Assembly (NCBI GenBank): GCA_964443075.1
Contig: CAYUCB010000437.1
Coordinates: forward strand, 1-6,044
Direction of reading: 5' to 3'
DNA length: 6,044 nt
DNA from: DSQQ01 sp964443075
GTDB lineage: Bacteria; Chloroflexota; Anaerolineae; 4572-78; J111
How positions within the stretch are numbered: position 1 is the stretch's first letter; each line of letters begins with the position of its first letter. Positions 1-4,859 of this stretch are shown here, piece after piece. The notes beneath the pieces are model-generated. The model was not told where the DNA came from. It was given only the letters and a program-made list of their open reading frames with translations, and did no database searches. The translations under genes were made by a program, and so were the position numbers.

Positions 1-53
1 GGGCCTGGCTGATGTAATTGTCATAATCATTTCAACATGTTCTTGACTACTAC

Positions 54-93
54 AATAATCCTCATTTTTATTATAAAAGTGGGGATTATTTTT
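54..93 (+). terminator. Rho-independent terminator of an upstream plus-strand gene
   Basis: Bases 54-70 pair with 74-90 over 17 positions around a 3-base loop. The outer 8 bp are AATAATCC/GGATTATT, and the stem is followed by a short T run to 93. Two of the pairs are T-G. These are tolerated wobbles (U-G) in the plus-strand RNA but become A-C mismatches on the minus strand, which indicates the plus orientation. The stem is AT-rich, so its strength is uncertain. It would end transcription from a gene to the left of the window. Confidence 0.5.
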
Positions 94-104
94 CAAGAAT
101 CGGC

Positions 105-133
105 TTGAGAAGTATTTTTATTATGGTTATACT
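105..133 (+). promoter_or_regulatory. Sigma-70-type promoter upstream of the CYTH-CHAD operon
   Basis: The -35 box TTGAGA (105-110) and the -10 box TATACT (128-133) are separated by exactly 17 bases, and each matches the consensus at 5 of 6 positions. Transcription would start near 140. It would give a leader of about 265 nt before the CYTH start codon, running through both palindromic repeats at 153-337. The promoter lies just after the terminator at 54-93, as expected at a transcription-unit boundary. An internal promoter closer to the gene is possible as well. Confidence 0.5.
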
Positions 134-152
134 TTTTCTAACCAACCAAAAA

Positions 153-244
153 TAGAACACGGATAAGGCAGATGTGGCTGATTTTCGCTGATTTTTTCTT
201 TGATTTTTCTACGCAAATCTCCACGCTACGCAGTCAGCGTTCTA
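153..244. repeat. Palindromic MITE-like repeat, family C, degenerate copy
   Basis: The ends are imperfect inverted repeats: TAGAACACGGA (153-163) against TCAGCGTTCTA (234-244), with two mismatches. It shares two landmarks with the better-formed element at 3852-3958: ACACGGATAA (157-166; 3858-3867) and CACGCTWCGCAGT (222-234; 3919-3931). The landmarks are spaced almost equally, 65 and 61 bases. It directly abuts the next repeat, which begins at 244. No coding capacity is evident. Confidence 0.5.
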
Positions 245-337
245 GGGCAAGGCCACTCAAAAGCCGGGTTATTTGCCCTTATATCATCAATCCGAGTGGC
301 CTCGTCCCTGCCCCCGAATTATTGAGAGGATACAAAA
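244..337. repeat. Hairpin repeat, family A, copy 1
   Basis: This roughly 94-bp element matches 2474-2571, with about ten substitutions and one 4-base indel. The core stem is AGGCCACTC (250-258) with GAGTGGCCT (294-302). Copy 2 has AGGCAACTC/GAGTTGCC at the same place, so an A-T pair there corresponds to a C-G pair here (254/298), a compensatory change. The loop contains GCCGGGTTATTTGCCC, identical in both copies. A conserved tail, CCCCGAATTATTGAGA (312-327), follows the stem. Outside the core the arms of this copy are decayed. If the promoter at 105-133 is used, the element lies in the 5' leader of the CYTH-CHAD mRNA. Confidence 0.75.
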
Positions 338-365
338 TTGCATTATCAGGGTTGTAATGTAAAAT
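338..365 (+). promoter_or_regulatory. Possible second promoter for the CYTH gene
   Basis: TTGCAT (338-343) and TAAAAT (360-365) are 16 bases apart. The -10 box matches the consensus at 5 of 6 positions and the -35 box only at 3 of 6. Transcription would start near 372, about 30 nt upstream of the start codon at 404. The region is AT-rich, so a chance match is quite possible. Confidence 0.25.
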
Positions 366-370
366 TAATG

Positions 371-397
371 TTAAAATATTGTTAACTTTTCTTAACA
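371..397 (+). promoter_or_regulatory. Phased TTAA(C/A) repeats, possible operator
   Basis: TTAAAA (371-376), TTAACT (382-387) and TTAACA (392-397) start 11 and 10 bases apart, so they face the same side of the helix. The arrangement also contains an inverted pair, ATGTTAA (368-374) and TTAACAT (392-398). Phased TTAACA-like hexamers are the known architecture of Gram-positive PhoP boxes, but nothing in the window shows that such a regulator is present. The block ends only 6 bases before the CYTH start codon. No Shine-Dalgarno sequence is visible between them. Confidence 0.3.
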
Positions 398-403
398 TTT
401 ACG

Positions 404-1063
404 ATGACCCAGCCAAAAATTGAAACCGAAGCTAAATTCTCAGTGCCAGATTCAGCCACATTTACGGCTTTAGCGCAACTAACCCGGCTGGCCGATTTTG
501 AATTGACCCCGCTCGGCTTGAAAACCGTGACCGATTACTACCTTGATACGGCCAACCGCCAGTTTATCCAGGCCGGTTATGCCTGCCGCCTGCGCCAGAG
601 CGCCCGGAAACAACTGATTACCCTCAAATCGCTGCACAAAGCGCAAGGGGAGGTGCATCGCCGCCAGGAAATTGAAGCCGAAATTGGGGCTAACCCGGTT
701 GACCAGCCCCAAATATGGCCGGAAAGTGAGGCCAAAACCCTGGTGCTGGAGATCGCCGGGCCGGCCCCCTTGCAAACCCTTTTCATTATTCACCAGAGCC
801 GCCGCCAGTTTCACCTGCTGCGGGATGAACGCGCCCTCATCGAACTGAGCCTGGATGAGGTTTCGCTGCGCGACCCGGCGGTAATTGATTACCGCGAACT
901 TGAAGCCGAATTACTACCAGCCGGCACTGACGCTGATTTAAACCAATTAATCCAAGCCATCCGGGCCAATTGGCCCCTTGAGGTTGAACCATTAAGCAAA
1001 TTTGAGCGTGGGTTGGCGCTATCGGGTTACGAGTCTAAAGGAATGAAACGAAAAAATGAATAA
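404..1063 (+). CDS. CYTH domain protein (triphosphate-tunnel family)
   Basis: This is a 219-residue, apparently complete CYTH-domain protein. The diagnostic ExExK signature is E7-T-E9-A-K11. Further family-typical charged strands follow: YYLDT (45-49), CRLRQ around 61-65, LITLKS with K75, EIEAEI (89-94), IELSLDEVSL (146-155), ELEAEL (165-170) and a C-terminal LSKFERGL with K199. In CYTH proteins such residues line a beta-barrel tunnel that binds triphosphate groups with divalent metal. Members include triphosphatases, class IV adenylate cyclases and thiamine-triphosphatases, and the exact substrate cannot be told here. The start is fixed: an in-frame TAA at 383-385 precedes it with no other start codon between, and ExExK must lie close to the N-terminus. 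There is no clear ribosome-binding site. The stop overlaps the start of the CHAD gene, so the two are probably translationally coupled. Confidence 0.93.
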   Translation: MTQPKIETEAKFSVPDSATFTALAQLTRLADFELTPLGLKTVTDYYLDTANRQFIQAGYACRLRQSARKQLITLKSLHKAQGEVHRRQEIEAEIGANPVDQPQIWPESEAKTLVLEIAGPAPLQTLFIIHQSRRQFHLLRDERALIELSLDEVSLRDPAVIDYRELEAELLPAGTDADLNQLIQAIRANWPLEVEPLSKFERGLALSGYESKGMKRKNE

Positions 1064-2390
1064 GCAAGAAAAAACTATGCTCAAAAAAATTGCCGAAAGC
1101 GAAGACGCCCTCTTGTCTAAACGGGCCACCCTTATCCTGATGGCTGATGAAGGTAAAACCACCGCCGAAATTGCCCAGGAGGTAGATTTTACCACCTCTA
1201 CCATTCAACGCTGGCAGCGAGAGTTTAACCGCAAGGGGCTGGAAATTTTCCCCGCCGCTGCGCTGAATGGCGACATGTTTCACCCGGAAGCGCCGCAAAC
1301 CGAGGCAGTCACCACTGAAGCTGAACCAACCGGGCAGCCAGTGACCAAACTCTCTAAAAAAGATAAATCCAGACAGAAAAAAGCCAAGGGGAAATCTAAA
1401 CCTGGCAAAGAGCGAGCCGTAGTGGTTTACCCGATTCAACCGGCTGTTGGTCTGGAACCGGGAGACACGCTGGCCAAAGCCGGGCGCAAAGTGCTGGGGT
1501 TTCACTTTGCCCGTATGCTCAACGACGAGCCGGGGACGCGACTCGGTGAAGACATCGAAGCCTTGCATGATATGCGGGTAGCTACCCGGCGGATGCGGGC
1601 GGCTTTGCGTATTTTTGGAGCAAGTTACACCAAAAAAACTCACCTAGCTCTGCTCACCGGCCTGCGCGCCACCGGCCAGGCGTTGGGCCATATGCGCGAT
1701 TTGGATGTGTTTATTGAAAAATTGCAAAGCTTTCAACAAACGCTGCCAGAGACAGACCGACCCGCTTTTGAACACATGCTCGAAACCTGGCTGACCCAGC
1801 GGGACCAGGCTCGCCGAGAAATGTTGGCTTACCTCGATAGCAAGGTTTACCAGAAGTTTAAGGAGATGCTGCTAGAATTTGTCACCACGCCAGGGTTGGG
1901 AGCGAACCCCATCGCCACTGAAACGCCGACACCCAGCCGGTTACGCCATCTGACGCCGGGATTAATTTATACCCGTTTAGCCGCAGTGCAAGCTTATGAA
2001 GATATTATACCGCAAGCCAACCTGGAAACGCTGCATCAACTCCGCATCACCTTCAAACAGCTTCGTTATGCCCTTGAGTTTTTTGAGGAAATTTTAGGTA
2101 AAGAAAAACAGACCCTGATTAAAGAGATTAAGAGTTTGCAGGATCACCTGGGTGATCTGAATGATGCCGATGTGGCCGAGCAAATGATTACTACCCTGTT
2201 AACCCGTTGGGACAAAGATTATCAGTATTTGCCCCTGGCAGAGCGGCCCAGCCCGGCTCCGTTAACCGCTTATCTTAACGCCAAAGTAGAAGAACGCCAA
2301 CGCTTGCTGCAAACCTTCCCCAAGGCCTGGGCCAAATTCAACCATCCCGATTTCCGGCGAAACCTGGCCCTGGCTATTTCGACCCTATGA
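1056..2390 (+). CDS. CHAD domain protein with N-terminal helix-turn-helix
   Basis: The product has 444 residues. The CHAD domain (about 135-440) is clear from its paired histidine/arginine helices: HDMRVATRRMR (171-181), GHMRDLDVF (211-219), HQLRITFKQLRY (327-338) and LQDHLGDLNDADVA (361-374). CHAD domains are all-helical, bind polyphosphate in studied cases, and often occur with or fused to CYTH domains. Residues about 7-62 form a different module, a helix-turn-helix (TTAEIAQEVDFTTSTIQRWQ, 35-54) resembling the N-terminal DNA-binding part of IS630-type transposases. A Lys-rich flexible linker (about 75-120) joins the two. The start ATGAATAA overlaps the CYTH stop by 8 bases, and an in-frame TGA at 1044-1046 rules out a longer start. 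AAAGGA (1037-1042) is a distant Shine-Dalgarno candidate. Another possible start is Met8 at 1077. DNA binding is inferred from the helix pattern only. Confidence 0.93.
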   Translation: MNKQEKTMLKKIAESEDALLSKRATLILMADEGKTTAEIAQEVDFTTSTIQRWQREFNRKGLEIFPAAALNGDMFHPEAPQTEAVTTEAEPTGQPVTKLSKKDKSRQKKAKGKSKPGKERAVVVYPIQPAVGLEPGDTLAKAGRKVLGFHFARMLNDEPGTRLGEDIEALHDMRVATRRMRAALRIFGASYTKKTHLALLTGLRATGQALGHMRDLDVFIEKLQSFQQTLPETDRPAFEHMLETWLTQRDQARREMLAYLDSKVYQKFKEMLLEFVTTPGLGANPIATETPTPSRLRHLTPGLIYTRLAAVQAYEDIIPQANLETLHQLRITFKQLRYALEFFEEILGKEKQTLIKEIKSLQDHLGDLNDADVAEQMITTLLTRWDKDYQYLPLAERPSPAPLTAYLNAKVEERQRLLQTFPKAWAKFNHPDFRRNLALAISTL

Positions 2391-2408
2391 CAATTAGGCC
2401 ACTGTAAT

Positions 2409-2443
2409 AAAAAAAACCGACTCTTAACGAGTCGGTTTTTTTT
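2409..2443. terminator. Strong bidirectional intrinsic terminator
   Basis: CCGACTC (2417-2423) and GAGTCGG (2429-2435) form a perfect 7-bp GC-rich stem around a 5-base loop (TTAAC). It is flanked by eight A (2409-2416) and eight T (2436-2443), which can extend the stem to 15 bp. The T run on either strand makes it work in both directions. It lies 18 bases after the stop of the CHAD gene and would also catch transcripts coming from the convergent S1-protein gene. Confidence 0.92.
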
Positions 2444-2445
2444 AT

Positions 2446-2579
2446 CAAAAAAGGGTATCATTTCAAAAAGGTAAGGGCGAGGCAACTCGAAAGCCGGGTT
2501 ATTTGCCCTCATCTCATCAATTCGAGTTGCCTCGCCCTTACCTTACCCCGAATTATTGAGAAGATACAAAAAAGGGTAT
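2446..2579. repeat. 13-base direct repeats flanking family A copy 2
   Basis: CAAAAAAGGGTAT occurs at 2446-2458 and again at 2567-2579, on either side of the hairpin repeat. It could be a target-site duplication left by insertion, or simply part of the neighbouring repeat units. No equivalent is seen around copy 1 at 244-337. Confidence 0.5.
2468..2571. repeat. Hairpin repeat, family A, copy 2 with perfect 24-bp stem
   Basis: Bases 2468-2491 are the exact reverse complement of 2521-2544, a 24-bp stem without mismatch, with a 29-base loop (2492-2520). The loop carries GCCGGGTTATTTGCCC, identical to copy 1 (244-337), including a small GGG/CCC pairing. After the stem comes the conserved tail CCCCGAATTATTGAGA (2546-2561). 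The element sits between two convergent genes, right after the terminator. Either strand could form the hairpin, so the functional strand is unknown. It may be a mobile REP/MITE-type sequence or a structured RNA. Confidence 0.85.
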
Positions 2580-2663
2580 TTCCCACATAACGTGGGTGGC
2601 TGGGCCGCCCGCCCCGATTGACTCGGCCCACAAAAGTATTTCCCACATAACGTGGGTGGCTGG
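2576..2663. repeat. Two identical 28-nt palindromic repeats 32 nt apart (family B)
   Basis: Bases 2576-2603 and 2636-2663 are identical over all 28 positions. Each contains the small hairpin CCCAC-ATAAC-GTGGG (2582-2596; 2642-2656) and ends with TGGCTGG. The 32-base spacer (2604-2635) is unique. A 28/32 geometry with a central palindrome recalls type I-E/I-F CRISPR arrays. However, there are only two units, no cas gene is in view, and TGGGCCG (2601-2607) pairs with CGGCCCA (2624-2630) across repeat and spacer. A degenerate inverted third copy follows. A REP/MITE-like repeat is the more likely reading. Confidence 0.85.
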
Positions 2664-2691
2664 TGTCCAAACTGACTGCTTGCGTGGACAC
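2663..2691. repeat. Hairpin following the second family B repeat
   Basis: GTGTCCA (2663-2669) pairs perfectly with TGGACAC (2685-2691) around a 15-base loop. It occupies the same place after the second repeat as TGGGCCG/CGGCCCA does after the first. The sequence is entirely different while the 7-bp stem and 15-16-base loop are alike. Confidence 0.5.
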
Positions 2692-2702
2692 TCAATTGCG
2701 TT

Positions 2703-2749
2703 GCGAAACTGAGTTTCGCCACGAGTAACCACGCCAAGTGGGAAATACT
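2703..2749 (-). repeat. Degenerate inverted third copy of family B
   Basis: On the minus strand AGTATTTCCCAC (2749-2738) exactly matches the head of the second repeat (2635-2646), giving 12-bp terminal inverted repeats around 2635-2749. It is followed by TTGGC and GTGG, keeping a 4-bp version of the central hairpin. After that comes another short hairpin, GCGAAAC/GTTTCGC (2703-2709 and 2713-2719). The remainder of the unit has diverged from the 28-nt repeat. Confidence 0.5.
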
Positions 2750-2752
2750 CTC

Positions 2753-2772
2753 AAAAAAAGGCTAAAATTAGC
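2753..2772 (-). terminator. Weak terminator at the end of the S1-protein gene
   Basis: On the minus strand GCTAATTTTAGC (2772-2761), which includes the stop codon, can form a 4-5-bp stem. It is followed by C and seven T (2759-2753). The stem is short, so termination may rely on the stronger structure at 2409-2443. Confidence 0.3.
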
Positions 2773-3637
2773 GTCCGGCCAGGGTGCGGGCGACGATAGC
2801 ATCTATATCTTTGCGGGGTTTGTTCTTCTCTTTGCCCGTGTCTTTACCCAATTTACTGCCAGGTGCTTGCCCTTGCAAGGCGGCAAAAGCGGTTGCCATG
2901 GCCGTCAAGCGGGGTTCATCCTCATTAACTACTACTACTTCTTCAAATTTTTCCGGCTTTTTCCACTCTTCGGATCGTTTCACTTCTTCAACCGCTGGGG
3001 CAGGCGGCGGGGGTAATAAGGCTTTGATAGAAAGGTCAATCTGGCGTTTTTTGCGATTTACTTTTAAAACTTTTACTTTAACCGGGTCGCCAACTTTCAA
3101 AGCTTCTTCGGGATGTTTGATGTAATCGTAGGTAATCTGAGAAATATGCACCAGGCCATCCCGGTCGGCCCCAATATCAATAAACGCGCCATAAGATTCC
3201 AGGCGGGTAACCACCCCATCTAATTCGGCTTCGTCGTCAATATCTTTGAATTTGAGTATAACCGGCTTAACCATGGTCAGGCTAATCCGGCCCCGTTTGC
3301 TATCAATCTTTTTAACCCAAACTTCAACTTCCTGGCCGGGGCTGATAACGTCGGTTACTTTCTCAACCTTTTGTTTGGATAATTCAGAGATGTGCACCAG
3401 GCCATCCTGGGCAATACCAACATCCACAAAAGCGCCAAACTCGGCAATATTTTTAACTTTACCTACTAGATGCTGACCGACTTCTAAAGTGTGGATAGTG
3501 GGTGAATCATCGGCAGAGGCGGTCTCGTCAGCCGAAGCCATTTCTTCGGCAGGGGGAGGGGTTGGTTCAACCAAGAGTTCAGGCAGGGCCGCCTCACTGG
3601 CGGGTTGTTCCATTAGGGTGGTTTGCTGATCGTTCAT
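2768..3637 (-). CDS. S1 RNA-binding domain protein (two S1 domains)
   Basis: The product has 289 residues and two adjacent S1 (OB-fold) domains, about 51-124 and 135-207. Each carries the family hallmarks: GAFVDVG...DGLVHISEL (68-87) with GRISLTM in the first, and GAFIDIG...DGLVHISQI (150-168) with RQIDLSI in the second. S1 domains bind single-stranded RNA. Two domains is fewer than in ribosomal protein bS1, so this is more likely an accessory RNA-binding or translation-associated factor, and no specific role can be given. The N-terminus (1-48) is acidic and probably disordered. The C-terminal tail (208-289) is Pro-rich and then charged, and it also looks disordered. The start is supported by AGGAGA (3651-3646) eight bases upstream of the ATG. 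It is convergent with the CHAD gene. Promoter and leader are described separately. Confidence 0.9.
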   Translation of the reverse strand: MNDQQTTLMEQPASEAALPELLVEPTPPPAEEMASADETASADDSPTIHTLEVGQHLVGKVKNIAEFGAFVDVGIAQDGLVHISELSKQKVEKVTDVISPGQEVEVWVKKIDSKRGRISLTMVKPVILKFKDIDDEAELDGVVTRLESYGAFIDIGADRDGLVHISQITYDYIKHPEEALKVGDPVKVKVLKVNRKKRQIDLSIKALLPPPPAPAVEEVKRSEEWKKPEKFEEVVVVNEDEPRLTAMATAFAALQGQAPGSKLGKDTGKEKNKPRKDIDAIVARTLAGR

Positions 3638-3796
3638 AATCTTCTTCTCCTGACCGCGCCCTTTAAAGTTCTACGTTAGGCCAGGCATTGACAAAGTATA
3701 GGGCAGGTCTGTGACCTGCCCCAGCGAGCCGAATGTCTTCACTTTGACAAGCGGCGGAGAATCTCTGTGGTGGCGCGGATGTGTACTTTATAACGA
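3638..3796 (-). promoter_or_regulatory. Long 5' leader of the S1-protein gene
   Basis: If transcription starts about 7 bases after the -10 box, near 3796, the mRNA has an untranslated leader of about 160 nt. It contains the 9-bp hairpin at 3701-3721 and the Shine-Dalgarno site. No start codon opens a convincing reading frame within it. Genes for RNA-binding proteins are often autoregulated through such leaders, which is only inference here. A weaker internal promoter, TTGTCA (3694-3689) with TAGAAC (3673-3668) 15 bases apart, is also possible. Confidence 0.35.
3701..3721. repeat. Perfect 9-bp stem-loop with 3-base loop
   Basis: GGGCAGGTC (3701-3709) and GACCTGCCC (3713-3721) are perfectly complementary around TGT. 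It lacks a T run on either strand, so it is not a standard terminator. It could be a single REP-like palindrome or a structured part of the S1-gene leader. Confidence 0.75.
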
Positions 3797-3802
3797 AGCC
3801 CG

Positions 3803-3831
3803 ATTATACCATTCCGTTCTGATGCTGGCAA
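3803..3831 (-). promoter_or_regulatory. Near-consensus sigma-70 promoter of the S1-protein gene
   Basis: On the minus strand TTGCCA (3831-3826) lies exactly 17 bases upstream of a perfect TATAAT (3808-3803). This is the best promoter match in the window. It points at the S1-protein gene starting at 3637, with no other gene between. Transcription would begin near 3796. Confidence 0.7.
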
Positions 3832-3851
3832 ATAGGCGTTGGTAGAGATAA

Positions 3852-3958
3852 AATGGGACACGGATAAACGCGGGGCGAACGGATTTTTACGGATAAACAA
3901 AACCGAAAAAAATCCGCGCACGCTTCGCAGTGTAAAATCCGCGTTATCCGCGTCCTAT
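3852..3958. repeat. MITE-like inverted repeat, family C
   Basis: The left arm starts at 3852 and includes GGACACGGATAAACGCGG (3856-3873). The right arm includes CCGCGTTATCCGCGTCC (3939-3955) and extends to 3958. The arms are complementary apart from two mismatches and one extra base. The middle repeats ACGGAT-like and ATCCGCG-like words and contains CACGCTTCGCAGT (3919-3931), also found in the related copy at 153-244. No protein is encoded. It lies between the end of the phosphatase gene and the S1 promoter. Confidence 0.75.
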
Positions 3959-3969
3959 TGTTGATACGT

Positions 3970-4803
3970 CTATTTGGTATCTAAACCGGCATGCAGTTGT
4001 TGCAAAATGGCGGCGTGCAGTTCTGGCGTACCGGCAGATACTACCGAAAAACGTTCGGTGAGCGATGGCATGGGGGGCAGGGGGTGGCCGGTGGAACCGG
4101 TCATCACTCCGCCGGCTTCGGCAATGAGCAGGGCCGGGGCCAGAAAGTTTTCCGGGGTCAGGCGGTCACGCACATCTATGTGGGCATCCACTGTGCCATC
4201 GGCCACCCAGGTAAGGGTTGTGACCGCCGAGCCAAAAGTGCGAACAGTACGAGCGCCAGCCAGCAATCCGGCCAGGGCCGGTTGAATGAGAAAGCGATTC
4301 AAATCGCAACTGAGCATGGCCTGGGCCAGTTGGGTAACGCGGCTGGGCTGTAACCTTTGGCCGTTGCGATAAGCCCCCTCTCCCCGCGCCGCCTGCCAGA
4401 TAGTCTGGCGATGCAGGTCGCCCACCAGGGCGTATTCTACCGTTTGCACGGCCAGGGGTTGACCATACGGAATTAAGGCAATGGCTACGGCGGTGGGGGC
4501 CAGCCCGCGCGAAAAATTGTCGGAGCCATCCACCGGGTCAAGCACCAGAGTCCATTCCGGCCGGCCTGAGCCAAATTGACGCGGCTCCCCTTCTTCGGAT
4601 ATTAGCTCAATTGGATAAGGAAATTGCCCCACCAGGTAGTCGCAAACAGCCTCATCGGCGGCTAAATCAAACCATTTTACCTGGTCTCCTTTGGCATTTT
4701 GGCCTAATTTGCCCCACCGGCCCGAATTGCCGGTTGTAACGGCTTTAACAACGGCCTGGTAGAGCGCTTCAAGATGGGTTAGTAAAGAGTTTATGGTAGT
4801 CAT
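3970..4803 (-). CDS. Inositol monophosphatase family protein
   Basis: The product has 277 residues, the usual size for Mg-dependent phosphatases of the IMPase/FBPase/CysQ superfamily. Visible signatures are ISEEGE (68-73, metal-binding Glu70/71), DPVDGS (89-94, catalytic Asp89 and Asp92, with Ser in place of the usual Thr), GSAV (191-194) and the C-terminal PENFLAPALLIAEAGG (217-232). The last motif corresponds to the family's WDxAAG...EAGG, but the Asp that binds the second metal is Asn219 here. The early FDLAAD segment (45-50) is closer in style to archaeal IMPase/FBPase enzymes. Likely substrates are inositol phosphate, fructose 1,6-bisphosphate or a nucleotide phosphate, and the sequence does not decide. 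It is cytoplasmic and has its own promoter. No Shine-Dalgarno sequence precedes the ATG, and a TATAAT lies only 6 bases upstream, suggesting a leaderless mRNA. Confidence 0.92.
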   Translation of the reverse strand: MTTINSLLTHLEALYQAVVKAVTTGNSGRWGKLGQNAKGDQVKWFDLAADEAVCDYLVGQFPYPIELISEEGEPRQFGSGRPEWTLVLDPVDGSDNFSRGLAPTAVAIALIPYGQPLAVQTVEYALVGDLHRQTIWQAARGEGAYRNGQRLQPSRVTQLAQAMLSCDLNRFLIQPALAGLLAGARTVRTFGSAVTTLTWVADGTVDAHIDVRDRLTPENFLAPALLIAEAGGVMTGSTGHPLPPMPSLTERFSVVSAGTPELHAAILQQLHAGLDTK

Positions 4804-4809
4804 AATAAG

Positions 4810-4838
4810 ATTATATAATTAATATATTACCTAAAATA
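4810..4838 (-). promoter_or_regulatory. Promoter of the phosphatase gene, probably leaderless
   Basis: On the minus strand a perfect TATAAT (4815-4810) is followed by only six bases (CTTATT) before the ATG at 4803, so transcription would begin at or next to the start codon. The best -35 at 17-base spacing is the weak TATTTT (4838-4833). TTGTAT (4841-4836) is a better hexamer but sits 20 bases away. The surrounding sequence is very AT-rich, so other -10 choices exist. Confidence 0.45.
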
Positions 4839-4859
4839 CAAGGGGTGTAGATTGCCATG

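Noticed and set aside
172..357. 61-codon plus-strand reading frame in the left intergenic region
   Set aside because: It lies almost wholly inside the two palindromic repeats, has only a weak ribosome-binding site, and encodes a peptide that reflects the repeats rather than a protein family.
1035..1643. 202-codon minus-strand frame opposite the CHAD gene
   Set aside because: It is antisense to a gene with clear HTH and CHAD signatures and its translation is low-quality Phe-rich sequence with no recognisable domain.
2576..2663. Annotation as a CRISPR array
   Set aside because: There are only two repeats and one spacer, no cas gene, the spacer pairs with the repeat end, and an inverted degenerate copy follows. 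It was kept as a repeat, with CRISPR as the alternative.
2509..2737. Overlapping minus-strand frames in the repeat cluster
   Set aside because: They translate the direct repeats, giving the repeated HPRYVGNT or PPTLCGKY words, and have no start context or family resemblance.
3744..3749. Plus-strand TTGACA as a promoter element
   Set aside because: No -10 box follows at a usable distance and no plus-strand gene lies downstream.
3739..3921. 60-codon minus-strand reading frame upstream of the S1-protein gene
   Set aside because: Its 5' part is the inverted-repeat element at 3852-3958 and its middle is the near-consensus promoter. No start codon with a ribosome-binding site lies downstream of that promoter.
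3991..4353. Plus-strand frames opposite the phosphatase gene
   Set aside because: The minus-strand frame carries the ISEEGE, DPVDGS and EAGG motifs. The plus-strand frames are shadows without domains.
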